Positions 1-8,205 of a DNA stretch of 64,000 nucleotides are shown piece after piece. A model generated the notes under the pieces. It was not told where the DNA came from and did no database searches. It worked only from the letters and a program-made list of their open reading frames with translations. The stretch is from Streptomyces griseoloalbus (lineage in GTDB: Bacteria > Actinomycetota > Actinomycetes > Streptomycetales > Streptomycetaceae): the NCBI GenBank assembly GCA_014650015.1, contig BMUD01000018.1, positions 62,001 through 126,000 on the forward strand. The letters are read 5' to 3'. The first letter of the stretch is position 1; the number at the start of each line of letters is the position of its first letter. The position numbers and the translations under genes are program-made.

Positions 1-459
1 GGGCGCCGGGTCCAGCGTCGTCGAGCGGACGGTGTGCAGCTTGCCCAGCTCCCCGCCCCGCACGGCGGCCCGCGCGGCGACGAAGCCCGCGTCGAAGCGG
101 CGGTTGTAGCCGATCTGGACCGGCACGTCCCGGCCCTCGACGGCCTTCAGCACCCGTACGCCCTCGGTCATGGTGCGGGCCACCGGCTTCTCGCAGAAGA
201 CGGGGACGCCCGCCTCCACGCAGGCGAGGATCAGCTCCGGGTGGGCGTCGGTCGCGGCGGCGACGACCACGCCGTCCACCCCGGCGCCGAGCACCGCCTC
301 GGGGGAGTCGGCGACCTCGGCGTCGAACCGCTCGGCGGCGGCCTTCGCGGCGTCCGCGAACGGGTCGGAGACGACGAGGGACTCGACGACGCCGAGCCCG
401 GACAGGGTCTCGGCGTGGAAGGCGCCGATGCGGCCGAGGCCGAGGATTCCGATACGCAT
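1..459 (-). CDS. Gfo/Idh/MocA oxidoreductase, inositol 2-dehydrogenase-like (3' part outside window)
   Basis: Only the N-terminal 153 codons are inside the window; the gene runs off the left edge. The start ATG (complement of 457-459) follows GGAG. The protein opens MRIGILGLGRIGAFHAETL, a Rossmann NAD(P)-binding motif (GLGRIG), followed by FCEKPVA around residue 100, the Gfo/Idh signature whose Lys is catalytic, and by QIGYNRRFD, a stretch typical of myo-inositol 2-dehydrogenases. It is the last gene of a leftward run after the SDR and PhyH genes, 52 bp beyond the SDR stop, so co-transcription is likely. The family oxidises a cyclitol or sugar hydroxyl with NAD(P)+. Inositol is the best guess, but other sugars cannot be excluded. 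Confidence 0.88.
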   Translation of the reverse strand, partial: MRIGILGLGRIGAFHAETLSGLGVVESLVVSDPFADAAKAAAERFDAEVADSPEAVLGAGVDGVVVAAATDAHPELILACVEAGVPVFCEKPVARTMTEGVRVLKAVEGRDVPVQIGYNRRFDAGFVAARAAVRGGELGKLHTVRSTTLDPAP

Positions 460-511
460 GGGGGACGTGCTCCTTGCTTGCGGGGGTCGTACGAGCGGGG
501 AGTGGGGGAGG

Positions 512-1288
512 TCAGTCGAGGCCGCCGAGGACGTTCTGGTCCCAGTCGATCACGGAGCCGGTGACCACGCCCGAACGGTCGGACAGCAGCAGGACCACGA
601 AGTCGGCGATCTCGTCCGGCCGGCCGAGCTTGCCCATCGGCAGCCGCGCGGCGGCCTGCTCGCGCCAGTCGTCACCGGCGCCGTGGAAGGTGCGCTGGGT
701 GGCGTCCTCGCCCTCGGTGGCGGTCCAGCCGATGTTCACGCCGTTGATCCGGATCCGGTCCCACCGGTGGGCGTGCGCCGCGTTGCGGGTCAGGCCGATG
801 AGCCCGGCCTTCGCGGCGACGTACGGCGCCAGGAACGGCTGGCCGCCGTGTGCCGAGGAGGTGATGATGTTGACGATCGTGCCGGGCTCCGCGCGCCGCA
901 CCATGTCCGCGACGGCGGCCTGCATGGCGAAGAACGGCGCCTTGAGGTTGATGGCGACGTGCTGGTCGAACAGCTCGGGCGTGGTGTCCAGGAGCGTTCC
1001 GCGCGAGGTCAGGCCCGCGGAGTTCACCAGGCAGTCGACGCGCCCGTACGCCCGGACCGCCTGCGCGACGGACGCCTTCGCCTGCCCGGCGTCCGCCAGG
1101 TCGGCCCGGACGAACATCGCCGTGCCGCCCGCGGCGGCCAGTTCGGCCACCAGCGCCTCACCCGGTTCCGGACGCCGCCCGGTGACGGCCACGACCGCCC
1201 CCTCGCGGACCGCGGCCCGCGCGACGGCGGCGCCGACCCCCTGGCTGCCGCCGTTGACGAGGACGACCTTGTCGTCGAGAAGTCCCAT
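512..1288 (-). CDS. SDR family oxidoreductase
   Basis: A classical short-chain dehydrogenase/reductase of 258 residues, the usual family length. Visible motifs are the cofactor loop GGSQGVG (13-19), the NSAG motif (89-92), and the catalytic Ser144/145, Tyr156 and Lys160 (YVAAK). Such enzymes reversibly oxidise a secondary alcohol with NAD(P)H. The gene lies 19 bp after the PhyH-type dioxygenase gene and 52 bp before a Gfo/Idh dehydrogenase gene, all leftward. This suggests a pathway in which a hydroxylated or cyclitol-like substrate is oxidised stepwise. The substrate is not evident from sequence. Confidence 0.9.
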   Translation of the reverse strand: MGLLDDKVVLVNGGSQGVGAAVARAAVREGAVVAVTGRRPEPGEALVAELAAAGGTAMFVRADLADAGQAKASVAQAVRAYGRVDCLVNSAGLTSRGTLLDTTPELFDQHVAINLKAPFFAMQAAVADMVRRAEPGTIVNIITSSAHGGQPFLAPYVAAKAGLIGLTRNAAHAHRWDRIRINGVNIGWTATEGEDATQRTFHGAGDDWREQAAARLPMGKLGRPDEIADFVVLLLSDRSGVVTGSVIDWDQNVLGGLD

Positions 1289-1307
1289 GATCGGTTGTGG
1301 ATTCCTT

Positions 1308-2483
1308 TCAGCTCTCGCGCCGCTTGGCGCCGGCCCGCAGTTCGTTCCGCAGGGTCCGCGCGGTCCACCCCTCGCGCAGCGCCCGGCGTACGACGTCGGC
1401 CTGCGAGGGCGGGGCCAGACCGTCGACCGGCGGGTCGCTGTCGAGGTTGGTGGGGAAGGCGTAGCCCTCGGCGCTCGCCGCGATCACGTTCTCCAGCCAC
1501 TGCTCGCCGGCCCCCTCGGCCTTGCGGCCCAGGAGCACCGGGTAGACGGCGCCCGTCACCGCCTCGCGGTCCACCGTCTCCATCGCCCGCCCGAACGCGG
1601 AGGACACCTGGAGCAGGTTGGCCATGCGCCGGATGTCCGGCGAGCGGTTGGCGCCGGCGGCGTGGAACAGCGCGGGATTGAAGAACACCGCGTCGCCCTT
1701 GGCCAGGGGCAGTTGTACGTGGTGCTCCTCGAAGTACGCCCGGAACTCCGGGAGTCGCCAGGCGAGATAGCCGGGCTCGTACTTCTGCGAGTGCGGCAGG
1801 TACAGCGTGGGCCCGGACTCGACGGGCATGTCGCAGTGCGCCACCGCGCCCTGGAGGGTGAGTACGGGGGAGAGGCGGTGCACGTGCGCCGGGTAGGCGG
1901 CGGCGACCTCGTTGGAGAGGAAGCCGAGGTGGTAGTCGCGGTGCGCGGTCTGGGCGGCGCCGCCCGGGTTGACCACGTTGACCTGGGAGGTGACCTGGTA
2001 GCCGGCGCCGAGCCAGGCCGCGGAGACGAGCGCGATCACGTCGTTGGCGTAGTAGTCGGCGAACGCCTGCGGGTCGTACAGAGCCGCCTTCTCCAGGGCG
2101 TTCCACACCCGGTCGTTGGCGCCCGGCTTGGCGAAGTGGTCACCGGCGGTGGCGCCCGAGGCGCGCTGCTCGGCGATCAGGGCGTCGAACACGGCGGTGG
2201 TCCGGTCGACCACCGCCGGGTCGGGGAAGGCGCCGCGGACGACCAGGATGCCGGGGCCGTCGGCGAGGGCGCGCACCAGTTCGGCCTGGACCTCCCGGCG
2301 GCCGGCGAGGGCGAGCCGGTCGGCGTCGTAGAGCAGCACGTTCCGCTCGACGGCCGAGGCGTGCGGGTAGGCGCCGGCCTCGGTCGACTGCTCGACCAGC
2401 GCGCGGAAGGCGTGCAGGTCGCAGTCCCGCTCGGACAGCCAGGCGGCCGGAGCGGGGGTCTGCTGGTGGGCGGATGCGGACAT
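1308..2483 (-). CDS. phytanoyl-CoA dioxygenase (PhyH) family protein
   Basis: A 391-residue Fe(II)/2-oxoglutarate dioxygenase of the PhyH superfamily. The iron-binding facial triad is visible: His181 and Asp183 in TAHRDYH, and a distal His274 in FFNPALFHAAGANRS, with Arg280 placed to bind 2-oxoglutarate. The ATG at 2483 was chosen because AGGGA lies about 7 bases upstream and the reading frame upstream of it looks non-coding, although it stays open far to the right through the antisense of the LacI gene. It is the first gene of the leftward run with the SDR and Gfo/Idh genes, and divergent from a LacI regulator. The likely role is hydroxylation of a small catabolic substrate; the substrate is unknown. 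Confidence 0.86.
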   Translation of the reverse strand: MSASAHQQTPAPAAWLSERDCDLHAFRALVEQSTEAGAYPHASAVERNVLLYDADRLALAGRREVQAELVRALADGPGILVVRGAFPDPAVVDRTTAVFDALIAEQRASGATAGDHFAKPGANDRVWNALEKAALYDPQAFADYYANDVIALVSAAWLGAGYQVTSQVNVVNPGGAAQTAHRDYHLGFLSNEVAAAYPAHVHRLSPVLTLQGAVAHCDMPVESGPTLYLPHSQKYEPGYLAWRLPEFRAYFEEHHVQLPLAKGDAVFFNPALFHAAGANRSPDIRRMANLLQVSSAFGRAMETVDREAVTGAVYPVLLGRKAEGAGEQWLENVIAASAEGYAFPTNLDSDPPVDGLAPPSQADVVRRALREGWTARTLRNELRAGAKRRES

Positions 2484-2527
2484 GAGGTCGTCCCTTCGGG
2501 TCACGGAGCGACGCGGCTCTGCCATTC

Positions 2528-2539
2528 TTGTCAGTACAA
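2528..2539. promoter_or_regulatory. candidate LacI-family operator in the PhyH/lacI divergent promoter
   Basis: TTGTCAGTACAA is a TTGT-N4-ACAA dyad in the 108-bp region between the two divergent genes. A near copy (TTGACAGGACAA, 10 of 12 identical) sits upstream of the second Gfo/Idh gene at 4837-4848. Assignment to the neighbouring LacI protein is inference. Confidence 0.4.
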
Positions 2540-2591
2540 ACCCTTCGAACAACCAGCAGGAAGCCATCAAAAACCCCTCAGGAGCCGCCGC

Positions 2592-3623
2592 ATGGGCCAC
2601 CCCTTCCCGATCCGGGAAATCGCACGTCAGGCCGGGTTGAGCGAGGCCACGGTGGACCGGGTCCTCAACGGCCGGGGCGGGGTACGGGAGAGCACCGCCC
2701 GTGAGGTGCACCGGGCGATCGCGGATCTGGACCGGCAGCGCACCCAGGTCCGTCTCGTCGGACGGACGTTCATGGTGGACATCGTGATGCAGTCGCCGGA
2801 GCGGTTCTCCACCGCCGTGCGCGCCGCCCTGGAGGCCGAACTGCCCTCCCTGCACCCCGCGGTGGTCCGCTCCCGCTACCACTTCCGCGAGACGGGTCCG
2901 GCCGGCGAGCTGGTCGCCGTACTCGACCGGATCGGCCGGCGCGGCTCGCAGGGGGTGATCCTCAAGGCACCCGACGTGCCCGAGGTCACCGCCGCCGTCG
3001 GACGGCTCGCGGCGGCCGGCGTCCCGGTGGTGACCCTGGTGACGGACCTGCCCGCGAGCGCCCGGGTGGGGTACGTCGGCAGCGACAACCGCGCTGCGGG
3101 CGCCACCGCCGCCTATCTCATGGGGCAGTGGCTGGGCGACCGGCCCGGCAATGTGCTCACCAGCCTCTCCAGCGGTTTCTTCCGCAACGAGGAGGAGCGC
3201 GAGATGGGCTTCCGCAGCGCCATGCGCGCCCGGCATCCCGAGCGCGCCCTGGTGGAGATCGCCGAGGGCCAGGGTCTGGACGCCACCCAGTACGACCTGG
3301 TCCGGGCCGCCCTGGACCGGGACCCGGAGATCCGCGCGGTCTACTCGATCGGCGGTGGCAACATCGCCACCCTGCGCGCCTTCGAGGACGCCAGGCGCGA
3401 CTGCGCGGTGTTCGTCGCCCACGACCTCGACCACGACAACACCCGGCTGCTGCGCGAGCACCGGCTGTCCGCCGTGCTCCACCACGATCTGCGCCACGAC
3501 GTGCGCGAGGCCTGCCACGTCATGATGCGCGCCCACGGCGCTCTGCCGCCCGCGGGCCCCACCCTGCCGTCCGCGATCCAGGTGGTGACCCCCTACAACA
3601 TGCCCGCCACGCCTATGGGGTGA
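2592..3623 (+). CDS. LacI family transcriptional regulator
   Basis: A 343-residue LacI-type regulator. The N-terminal helix-turn-helix reads IREIARQAGLSEATVDRVLN (about residues 6-25), and the rest is the periplasmic-binding-protein-like sensor domain with the repeated Rossmann folds (for example VRLVGRTFMVDIVMQSP and RAVYSIGGGNIATLRAF). The ATG is preceded by AGGAG at a good distance. The gene is divergent from the PhyH-SDR-dehydrogenase run and its 3' end overlaps the convergent Gfo/Idh gene by 11 bp. It therefore probably controls both leftward groups in response to a sugar or cyclitol. The ligand is unknown. Confidence 0.92.
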   Translation: MGHPFPIREIARQAGLSEATVDRVLNGRGGVRESTAREVHRAIADLDRQRTQVRLVGRTFMVDIVMQSPERFSTAVRAALEAELPSLHPAVVRSRYHFRETGPAGELVAVLDRIGRRGSQGVILKAPDVPEVTAAVGRLAAAGVPVVTLVTDLPASARVGYVGSDNRAAGATAAYLMGQWLGDRPGNVLTSLSSGFFRNEEEREMGFRSAMRARHPERALVEIAEGQGLDATQYDLVRAALDRDPEIRAVYSIGGGNIATLRAFEDARRDCAVFVAHDLDHDNTRLLREHRLSAVLHHDLRHDVREACHVMMRAHGALPPAGPTLPSAIQVVTPYNMPATPMG

Positions 3624-4764
3624 CCCAGGTGCCGCTCTCGGCCGACCGCGCCATCGCGTCCAGCACGGTGGCGCTGTGCACGGCGTCGGCGAGGGTCGCG
3701 CCGTGCGGGACGCCCTCGGCGACGGAGCGCAGGAAGCGGTACGCCTCGATCACCTTCAGGTCGTCGTACCCCATGGCGTTCGCCGCCCCCGGCTGGAAGG
3801 CACCGAACTCGCCGTGGCCCGGGCCGACGTACACGGTGCTGACGGGCTGGTCCTGGTAGGCGGTGCCGCGGCTGACGCGGAGTTCGTTCATCCGCCGGAA
3901 GTCCCAGAAGACCGCGCCCTTGGTGCCGTGCACCTCGAAGCCGTAGTTGTTCTGCTCGCCCACCGACACCCGGCAGGCCTCCAGCACCCCGCGCGCGCCG
4001 GACGCGAAGCGCAGCAGGCAGCTGACGTAGTCCTCGTTCTCCACCGGGCCGAGTGCGCCGCCACTCGCGCGGGAGTGGCCGGCCGTGGCGCCGGACGGAC
4101 GCGCCCGCTCGGGGAGGAAGATCGCCGTGTCGGCGGTCAGCGAGGCGATGTCGCCGAGCAGGAAGCGGGCCAGGTCGGCGCCGTGCGAGGCCAGGTCGCC
4201 GAGCACCCCGCTGCCGCCGCGCTCCCGCTCGTAGCGCCAGGTCAGGGCGGATTCGGGGTGGGCGGCGTAGTCGCTGAACAGCCGGACGCGGACATGGGTG
4301 ACCGTGCCGATCCCACCGGAGGCGATCAGTTCCCGGGCCTCCTCCACGGCGGGCGCGTTGCGGTAGTTGAAGCCGACCGCGCCCTGGACTCCCGCCCTGG
4401 CGGCCGCGTCGGCGACGGCACGGGCGTCGTCCGGGCCCAGGCCCACCGGCTTCTCGATCCAGATGTGCTTGCCGGCCTCGGCCATCGCGACACCGATCTC
4501 GCGGTGCAGGAAGTTCGGGGCGGTGATGCTGACGGCCTTCACCCGTGGATCGGCGGCCACCTCCCGCCAGTCGCGGGTCGTCGAGGCGAACCCGAACTGC
4601 GCGGCGGCCTCCTCGGCCCGGCCCGGCACCTCCTCGGCGACCGTGACCAGCTCGGGCCGGACGGCCAGCTGCGGATAGTGGTGCCGCACGCGCGCGTACG
4701 CCTGGGTGTGCACCCGCCCCATCCAGCCGAATCCGACGACGGCGACACCCAGCGCATCCACCAT
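3613..4764 (-). CDS. Gfo/Idh/MocA family oxidoreductase
   Basis: A 383-residue NAD(P)-dependent dehydrogenase. The Rossmann motif GFGWMG is at residues 11-16, the EKPVG signature with catalytic Lys105 at 104-108, and the C-terminal Gfo/Idh substrate domain contains GGSGVLGDLASHGADLARFLLG. The ATG at 4764 with AGAGAGG upstream is preferred over a longer in-frame extension to 4848 that would run through the palindromic promoter. It converges on the lacI gene. The family oxidises sugars or cyclitols. Together with the dehydrogenase at the left edge, two Gfo/Idh enzymes of one pathway probably flank the same regulator. Confidence 0.9.
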   Translation of the reverse strand: MVDALGVAVVGFGWMGRVHTQAYARVRHHYPQLAVRPELVTVAEEVPGRAEEAAAQFGFASTTRDWREVAADPRVKAVSITAPNFLHREIGVAMAEAGKHIWIEKPVGLGPDDARAVADAAARAGVQGAVGFNYRNAPAVEEARELIASGGIGTVTHVRVRLFSDYAAHPESALTWRYERERGGSGVLGDLASHGADLARFLLGDIASLTADTAIFLPERARPSGATAGHSRASGGALGPVENEDYVSCLLRFASGARGVLEACRVSVGEQNNYGFEVHGTKGAVFWDFRRMNELRVSRGTAYQDQPVSTVYVGPGHGEFGAFQPGAANAMGYDDLKVIEAYRFLRSVAEGVPHGATLADAVHSATVLDAMARSAESGTWVTP

Positions 4765-4826
4765 GAAAGCCTCTCTCCGGCCCGGTCCCTGTTCTGTCCG
4801 CTCACCCTCTTCGGACCCCGGCGTCA

Positions 4827-4848
4827 TGTCAACCTTTTGACAGGACAA
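4827..4848. promoter_or_regulatory. palindromic operator candidate upstream of the Gfo/Idh gene
   Basis: A perfect dyad TGTCAA-CCTT-TTGACA occupies 4827-4842. Overlapping its right arm, TTGACAGGACAA (4837-4848) resembles the dyad at 2528-2539. It lies 63 bp or more upstream of the ATG at 4764. It is probably the site through which the LacI protein co-regulates this gene; this is inference from motif sharing. Confidence 0.4.
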
Positions 4849-4862
4849 TCCGCCCGCGCTGA

Positions 4863-5345
4863 ACGTCGGCGGAGGAGGCGGTCGCCATCACCGAGTGCCG
4901 CCTGGTCCTCGAAGGGCTCTGCGCGGCCAAGGCTGCCGCCGCCGTCACCGACGGACAACTCGCCGAACCGGCGGAACTGGGCACGGCGATGCGCAAGGCC
5001 GTGGCCGGCGGCGAACCGTTGACCTACTCGGAGCTCAACCACGAACTCGACGCGGGCGACTACCCCCTGATCGCCACCCCGGAGCTGACCGACCGGCTGG
5101 TCGAGGTCTACCGCGCCACCCAGCCCGACGTCGTGCTCACCCACCCCGTCGAGGACCCGTACAACGGCGACCACCCGGCCGCCCACCGCATGGCCCTGGA
5201 GGCCCGCGTCCTGGCCCAGGCCATCGGCTACCCGGGCGAGGGCGAGATCATCGGCGCCCCGCCCGTCTTCTACTTCGAGCCGCACCAGCCCGAGATGTGC
5301 GGCTTCAAGCCCGAAGTGCTCCTCGACATCACCGAGGTGTACCGG
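4863..5345 (+). pseudogene. fusion scar: GntR (FCD domain) remnant joined to a PIG-L/4-oxalomesaconate hydratase-like remnant
   Basis: One open frame holds pieces of two unrelated families. Codons from 4866 to about 5057 (AITECRLVLEGLCAAKAA ... YSELNHELD) match the FCD ligand domain of GntR regulators, without the N-terminal wHTH. From about 5058 the frame becomes DYPLIATPELTDRLVEVYRA ... LTHPVEDPYNGDHPAAHRMA ... FYFEPHQPEMCGFKP, the C-terminal half of a PIG-L-fold 4-oxalomesaconate hydratase-type enzyme. The similarity stops at about 5342, where the frame runs into the 3' end of the convergent tetR gene. Both parts lack their normal ends, so this is most simply a double deletion scar. The possible loss of a protocatechuate/gallate-type ring-cleavage branch is inference. 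Confidence 0.7.
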
Positions 5346-5376
5346 TGTCTCCGCGCGGCGCGACGCCGCGCCGGGG

Positions 5377-5955
5377 TCAGCGCGCCGCGCGCACACCGTC
5401 CAGGGCGACGGACAGCACCCGGTCACGCTGGGCGTCGTCGAGGAAGTTCGTCGCGGTGATCCCGGCCACCATCCGCAGCAGGTCGTCGAAGGCGATGTCC
5501 CGGCGGGCCTGCCCGGCTCCCTGCGCCCGTTCGAACAGCGGGGCGCCCGCCGCGTACATCGACTCGCGGCAGGCCAGGAAGATTTCCGACTCGCCGTCCA
5601 GCGCCTCCCGGATGGCCCGCTTGGTCACCGTGTAGTCCACGAACCGGCGCAGCCATGAGGCCAGCGCCTCCCACGGCTCCTGGCCGGTGACCTCCTCGGC
5701 GAACCGGCACAGGTCGTTCACCTCGCCCGCGTAGACGCTCTCGAACAGGTGCCGACGGGTCGGGAAATTGCGGTAGAGCGTGCCGATGCCGACGCCGGCG
5801 CGGCGTGCGACGTCCTCCAGGGAAGCCTCCGAGCCGTGCTCGGCGAACGCCTCGCGGGCCGCGGCCAGCAGGGCGTCGTAGTTGCGGGCGGCGTCCTTAC
5901 GGTGCGGTCGCCGGGACGCCACGATCTCGCTGACGGGGAACGGCTGGGCGGTCAC
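5377..5955 (-). CDS. TetR/AcrR family transcriptional regulator
   Basis: A 192-residue TetR regulator. The N-terminal HTH (ALLAAAREAFAEHGSEASLE ... RRAGVGIGTLYRNFPTRRHLFE) spans about residues 25-70 and is followed by an all-helical ligand domain containing ALASWLRRFVDYTVTKRAI. The GTG at 5955 is preferred because GGAGG lies about 5 bases upstream; a longer frame would run through the operator region. Two inverted repeats of NGGAGG-N4-CCTCCN type lie just upstream, consistent with autorepression. The divergent partner is only an MFS exporter remnant, so the regulator now seems to lack its usual target. Confidence 0.9.
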   Translation of the reverse strand: MTAQPFPVSEIVASRRPHRKDAARNYDALLAAAREAFAEHGSEASLEDVARRAGVGIGTLYRNFPTRRHLFESVYAGEVNDLCRFAEEVTGQEPWEALASWLRRFVDYTVTKRAIREALDGESEIFLACRESMYAAGAPLFERAQGAGQARRDIAFDDLLRMVAGITATNFLDDAQRDRVLSVALDGVRAAR

Positions 5956-5983
5956 GGTGGCCTCCGGAGGGCCTCGATTGAAA

Positions 5984-6023
5984 CGGAGGGTTGCCTCCGC
6001 CACAGTGGAGGGGTACCTCCACT
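5984..6023. promoter_or_regulatory. tandem TetR operators
   Basis: Two inverted repeats with the same core lie 22 bp apart centre to centre: CGGAGG-GTTG-CCTCCG (5984-5999) and AGTGGAGGGGTACCTCCACT (6004-6023, perfect 8-bp arms). The two-helical-turn spacing puts both on one DNA face, which suits cooperative binding of two TetR dimers. Attribution to the adjacent TetR gene is inference. Confidence 0.6.
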
Positions 6024-6164
6024 TTAGCAGTCCACGGCGATCACACCCCGTATCCGTCTTCCGCACCACCGCGTACGACCTTCCGCCACGGGCCCTGCCC
6101 CGCACGCACCGCTCGTCCCACGCCAACCGTTCCGCGACCGCTTCCCACGGCCGCCGGAGTGCCC

Positions 6165-6385
6165 GATGCCGCGGCATCCGAGGTGAGCGGCAGCATCAGC
6201 GATCTGTCCGCCGTGATCGCAGCCGGCGGTGGTGTCGGCATGGCGGCGGCCGGCCCGATCGTCACCGCTCTCGACCACCGTCGGCTGTTCTGGATCCCCG
6301 TGGCCGTCGTCGCGGTGACATCACTCATCGCCCTGCGCTGCGTACCGGCGTCGCCGAACCGCACCGGGGGCGGCGTCATTTCGTA
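6165..6385 (+). pseudogene. MFS multidrug transporter remnant
   Basis: An internal piece of a 14-helix DHA2-type exporter is readable in one frame: ISDLSAVIAAGGGVGMAAAG, then PIVTALDHRRLFWIPVAVVA and VTSLIALRCVPASPNRTGG. These correspond to transmembrane segments near helices 5-6. There is no start or N-terminal part, and the similarity ends about 150 bp before the tRNA gene. It is divergent from the TetR gene, the classical exporter/repressor arrangement, so the exporter was probably deleted and left this fragment. The stretch from 6386 to 6543 shows no further gene. Confidence 0.6.
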
Positions 6386-6543
6386 CCGGACGCCTCCGCA
6401 TCCGCCTCCGCGGGGACGGGCACCCCGTAACCGGAACCGGCCGCCCTCCGCCGCACGGGCTGAAATCCCGCCGTCCTGGTGCCACCGCGCACATGCGGTA
6501 GGGTTGACCTGCGTGATCACGCGGTTCACCGCGCGACACGCAT

Positions 6544-6617
<74 letters not shown>

Positions 6618-6643
6618 CACGCGACGGGCCGTCGGCCCGGCTC

Positions 6644-6677
6644 AGGGCCTTGTCTCACTTCGGTGAGGCAAGGCCCT
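6644..6677 (+). terminator. rho-independent-type terminator after tRNA-Pro
   Basis: A 15-bp stem (one G-U pair) with a TTCG tetraloop: left arm 6644-6658, right arm 6663-6677, starting AGGGCCTTG. A T-rich stretch (CGTTT) follows shortly after. Confidence 0.8.
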
Positions 6678-6749
6678 TGATCGTTTCTGGGGCCACCGAA
6701 CGGGGGAGCCCCACATGCGGGGTGCCGGTCCGGGCTTGAGCCTGAGGCC

Positions 6750-8198
6750 ATGAGCATTCGTCCATGGGTGATCGTCGAGGCTCCGGACAAGCGTGGTCTG
6801 CGCAAGGTCGTCGTCGGCAGCAAGAGGGTCGGCAGCGCCTGGTCTTTGCGTCAGCTGCGGGACATGCTCGGCGACCTCGGTTATCCCGAAGACATGGACA
6901 TGGAGGACCCGGCATCCGTGTGCTGGCGCGGAGGGGGCAGTGGTACATGGCCCGACCGTGCCGGACGAAGGCGCACGGCCGCCGCGCTGATGATGGCGGG
7001 ACTGCTCGCCTCCATGGCCCTCAACGTCGTCATCGGATGGCCGGACGCCATCGGCGCGCTGACCTTCGCGCAACGAATAAGTGGGGCCCTGTTCGTCCTG
7101 TCCGGAGTGGTACAGGGTGCGGCCGCGATCACGGTGGTCGACTACTGGGGGAAACGGCAGAGCAGGAACTCCGGGGCGATCGTCCTGCTCGGAGTGCTTG
7201 TCGCGCTGGCCACGGACAGCCTCTTGCTGTTCATGTGGTTCGACGAACGAGAGTACACGCCTTACCTGCTCGTCTTCATGCCTGCTTGGTGCTGGTCCGT
7301 GTGGGCGCTCTGGCTCCTCGTCCGCGAGAGGTCGTGGCGGGGAATGCGGCGTCCCAAGACATTCGCGGCCGGTGTCCTCGCGACATCGCTCTTGACCGCC
7401 GTGAGCCTGGCGTACTCCACCATGTACCAACCGGCAGCGGCTCCGATGCGCTTCATCCTGAAGGCAGAGTTCGGCACGTCGCGGGCCGACCACATACGGC
7501 CGTTCCTGCAGGTCCCGTTGACGTTGTACATGAAGAACGCCGGAGGAATCCCGGTATACATCATCAATGATGACTACACGGTATACGGCCGAAGTTCCGA
7601 ATACATCGATGGCGATGACCGTCTGGAGGAGTGGAGAAGAAGCCTGGATGAGAATCGTGCGGAGGATGCCGAACGTTACGTCGATCGGTTGGAATTCACA
7701 AAGATCAGCAGTGAACGCCTCTATCGTCCTGGTGACTGGCTGGACGTCGGGCAGGAATTCTCTCTGAAGCGCGTTGTGCAAATTCCAGTCAACACCGAGT
7801 TCGACACGATCAATGTCGTCCTGCAGATCACCTACATGAGGAAGGACCGGGGGAAACTCGACGTAGATCAATTCAGGCGGCCCCACCGGTCGTGGGACAA
7901 GGCCGAGGGCCGTTACTACTGCCCGCCGGAGAGGTGTGGGGAAGAGCTCTACTATCACGGCAGGGTGCGACACAACAACAACCTGGTCAACGTGACGCGC
8001 AAACCGCGATATGTGACGGCGGTCTGGTCTCCCAGCGAAAGACCCGTCTATTCCATCTCGTCATTTCACTTCGAGGGCCAGGTTGCCCGTTCGGAAGAGG
8101 AGAGGGATGTGGGCAGATATGGTGCCTCGACGGCTTACGCCGACTCGGAGATGTCTGTCGCGGAATTGCTGAAATCCTCCGGGATCGGCAGCGGTTGA
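6750..8198 (+). CDS. hypothetical multi-pass membrane protein
   Basis: I do not recognise this 482-residue protein. About 75 soluble N-terminal residues are followed by five hydrophobic segments (about 76-96, 107-127, 142-163, 171-191, 205-222). A C-terminal soluble domain of about 255 residues then follows, rich in Asp, Arg and Tyr (for example RFILKAEFGTSRADHIRPF and GGIPVYIINDDYTVYG), probably on the extracellular side. Codon use is less GC-biased than the neighbours (many AAT, GAT and ATA), suggesting acquired DNA. It starts 133 bp after tRNA-Pro and converges on the secreted protein gene with only 7 bp between stops. A membrane sensor or anchor is possible; no catalytic motif is seen. 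Confidence 0.75.
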   Translation: MSIRPWVIVEAPDKRGLRKVVVGSKRVGSAWSLRQLRDMLGDLGYPEDMDMEDPASVCWRGGGSGTWPDRAGRRRTAAALMMAGLLASMALNVVIGWPDAIGALTFAQRISGALFVLSGVVQGAAAITVVDYWGKRQSRNSGAIVLLGVLVALATDSLLLFMWFDEREYTPYLLVFMPAWCWSVWALWLLVRERSWRGMRRPKTFAAGVLATSLLTAVSLAYSTMYQPAAAPMRFILKAEFGTSRADHIRPFLQVPLTLYMKNAGGIPVYIINDDYTVYGRSSEYIDGDDRLEEWRRSLDENRAEDAERYVDRLEFTKISSERLYRPGDWLDVGQEFSLKRVVQIPVNTEFDTINVVLQITYMRKDRGKLDVDQFRRPHRSWDKAEGRYYCPPERCGEELYYHGRVRHNNNLVNVTRKPRYVTAVWSPSERPVYSISSFHFEGQVARSEEERDVGRYGASTAYADSEMSVAELLKSSGIGSG

Positions 8199-8205
8199 CG
8201 TCGTT

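Noticed and set aside
474-2591. Rightward open frame of about 700 codons upstream of and continuous with the lacI gene
   Set aside because: It is the antisense shadow of the SDR and PhyH genes; the lacI HTH and its ribosome site fix the start at 2592.
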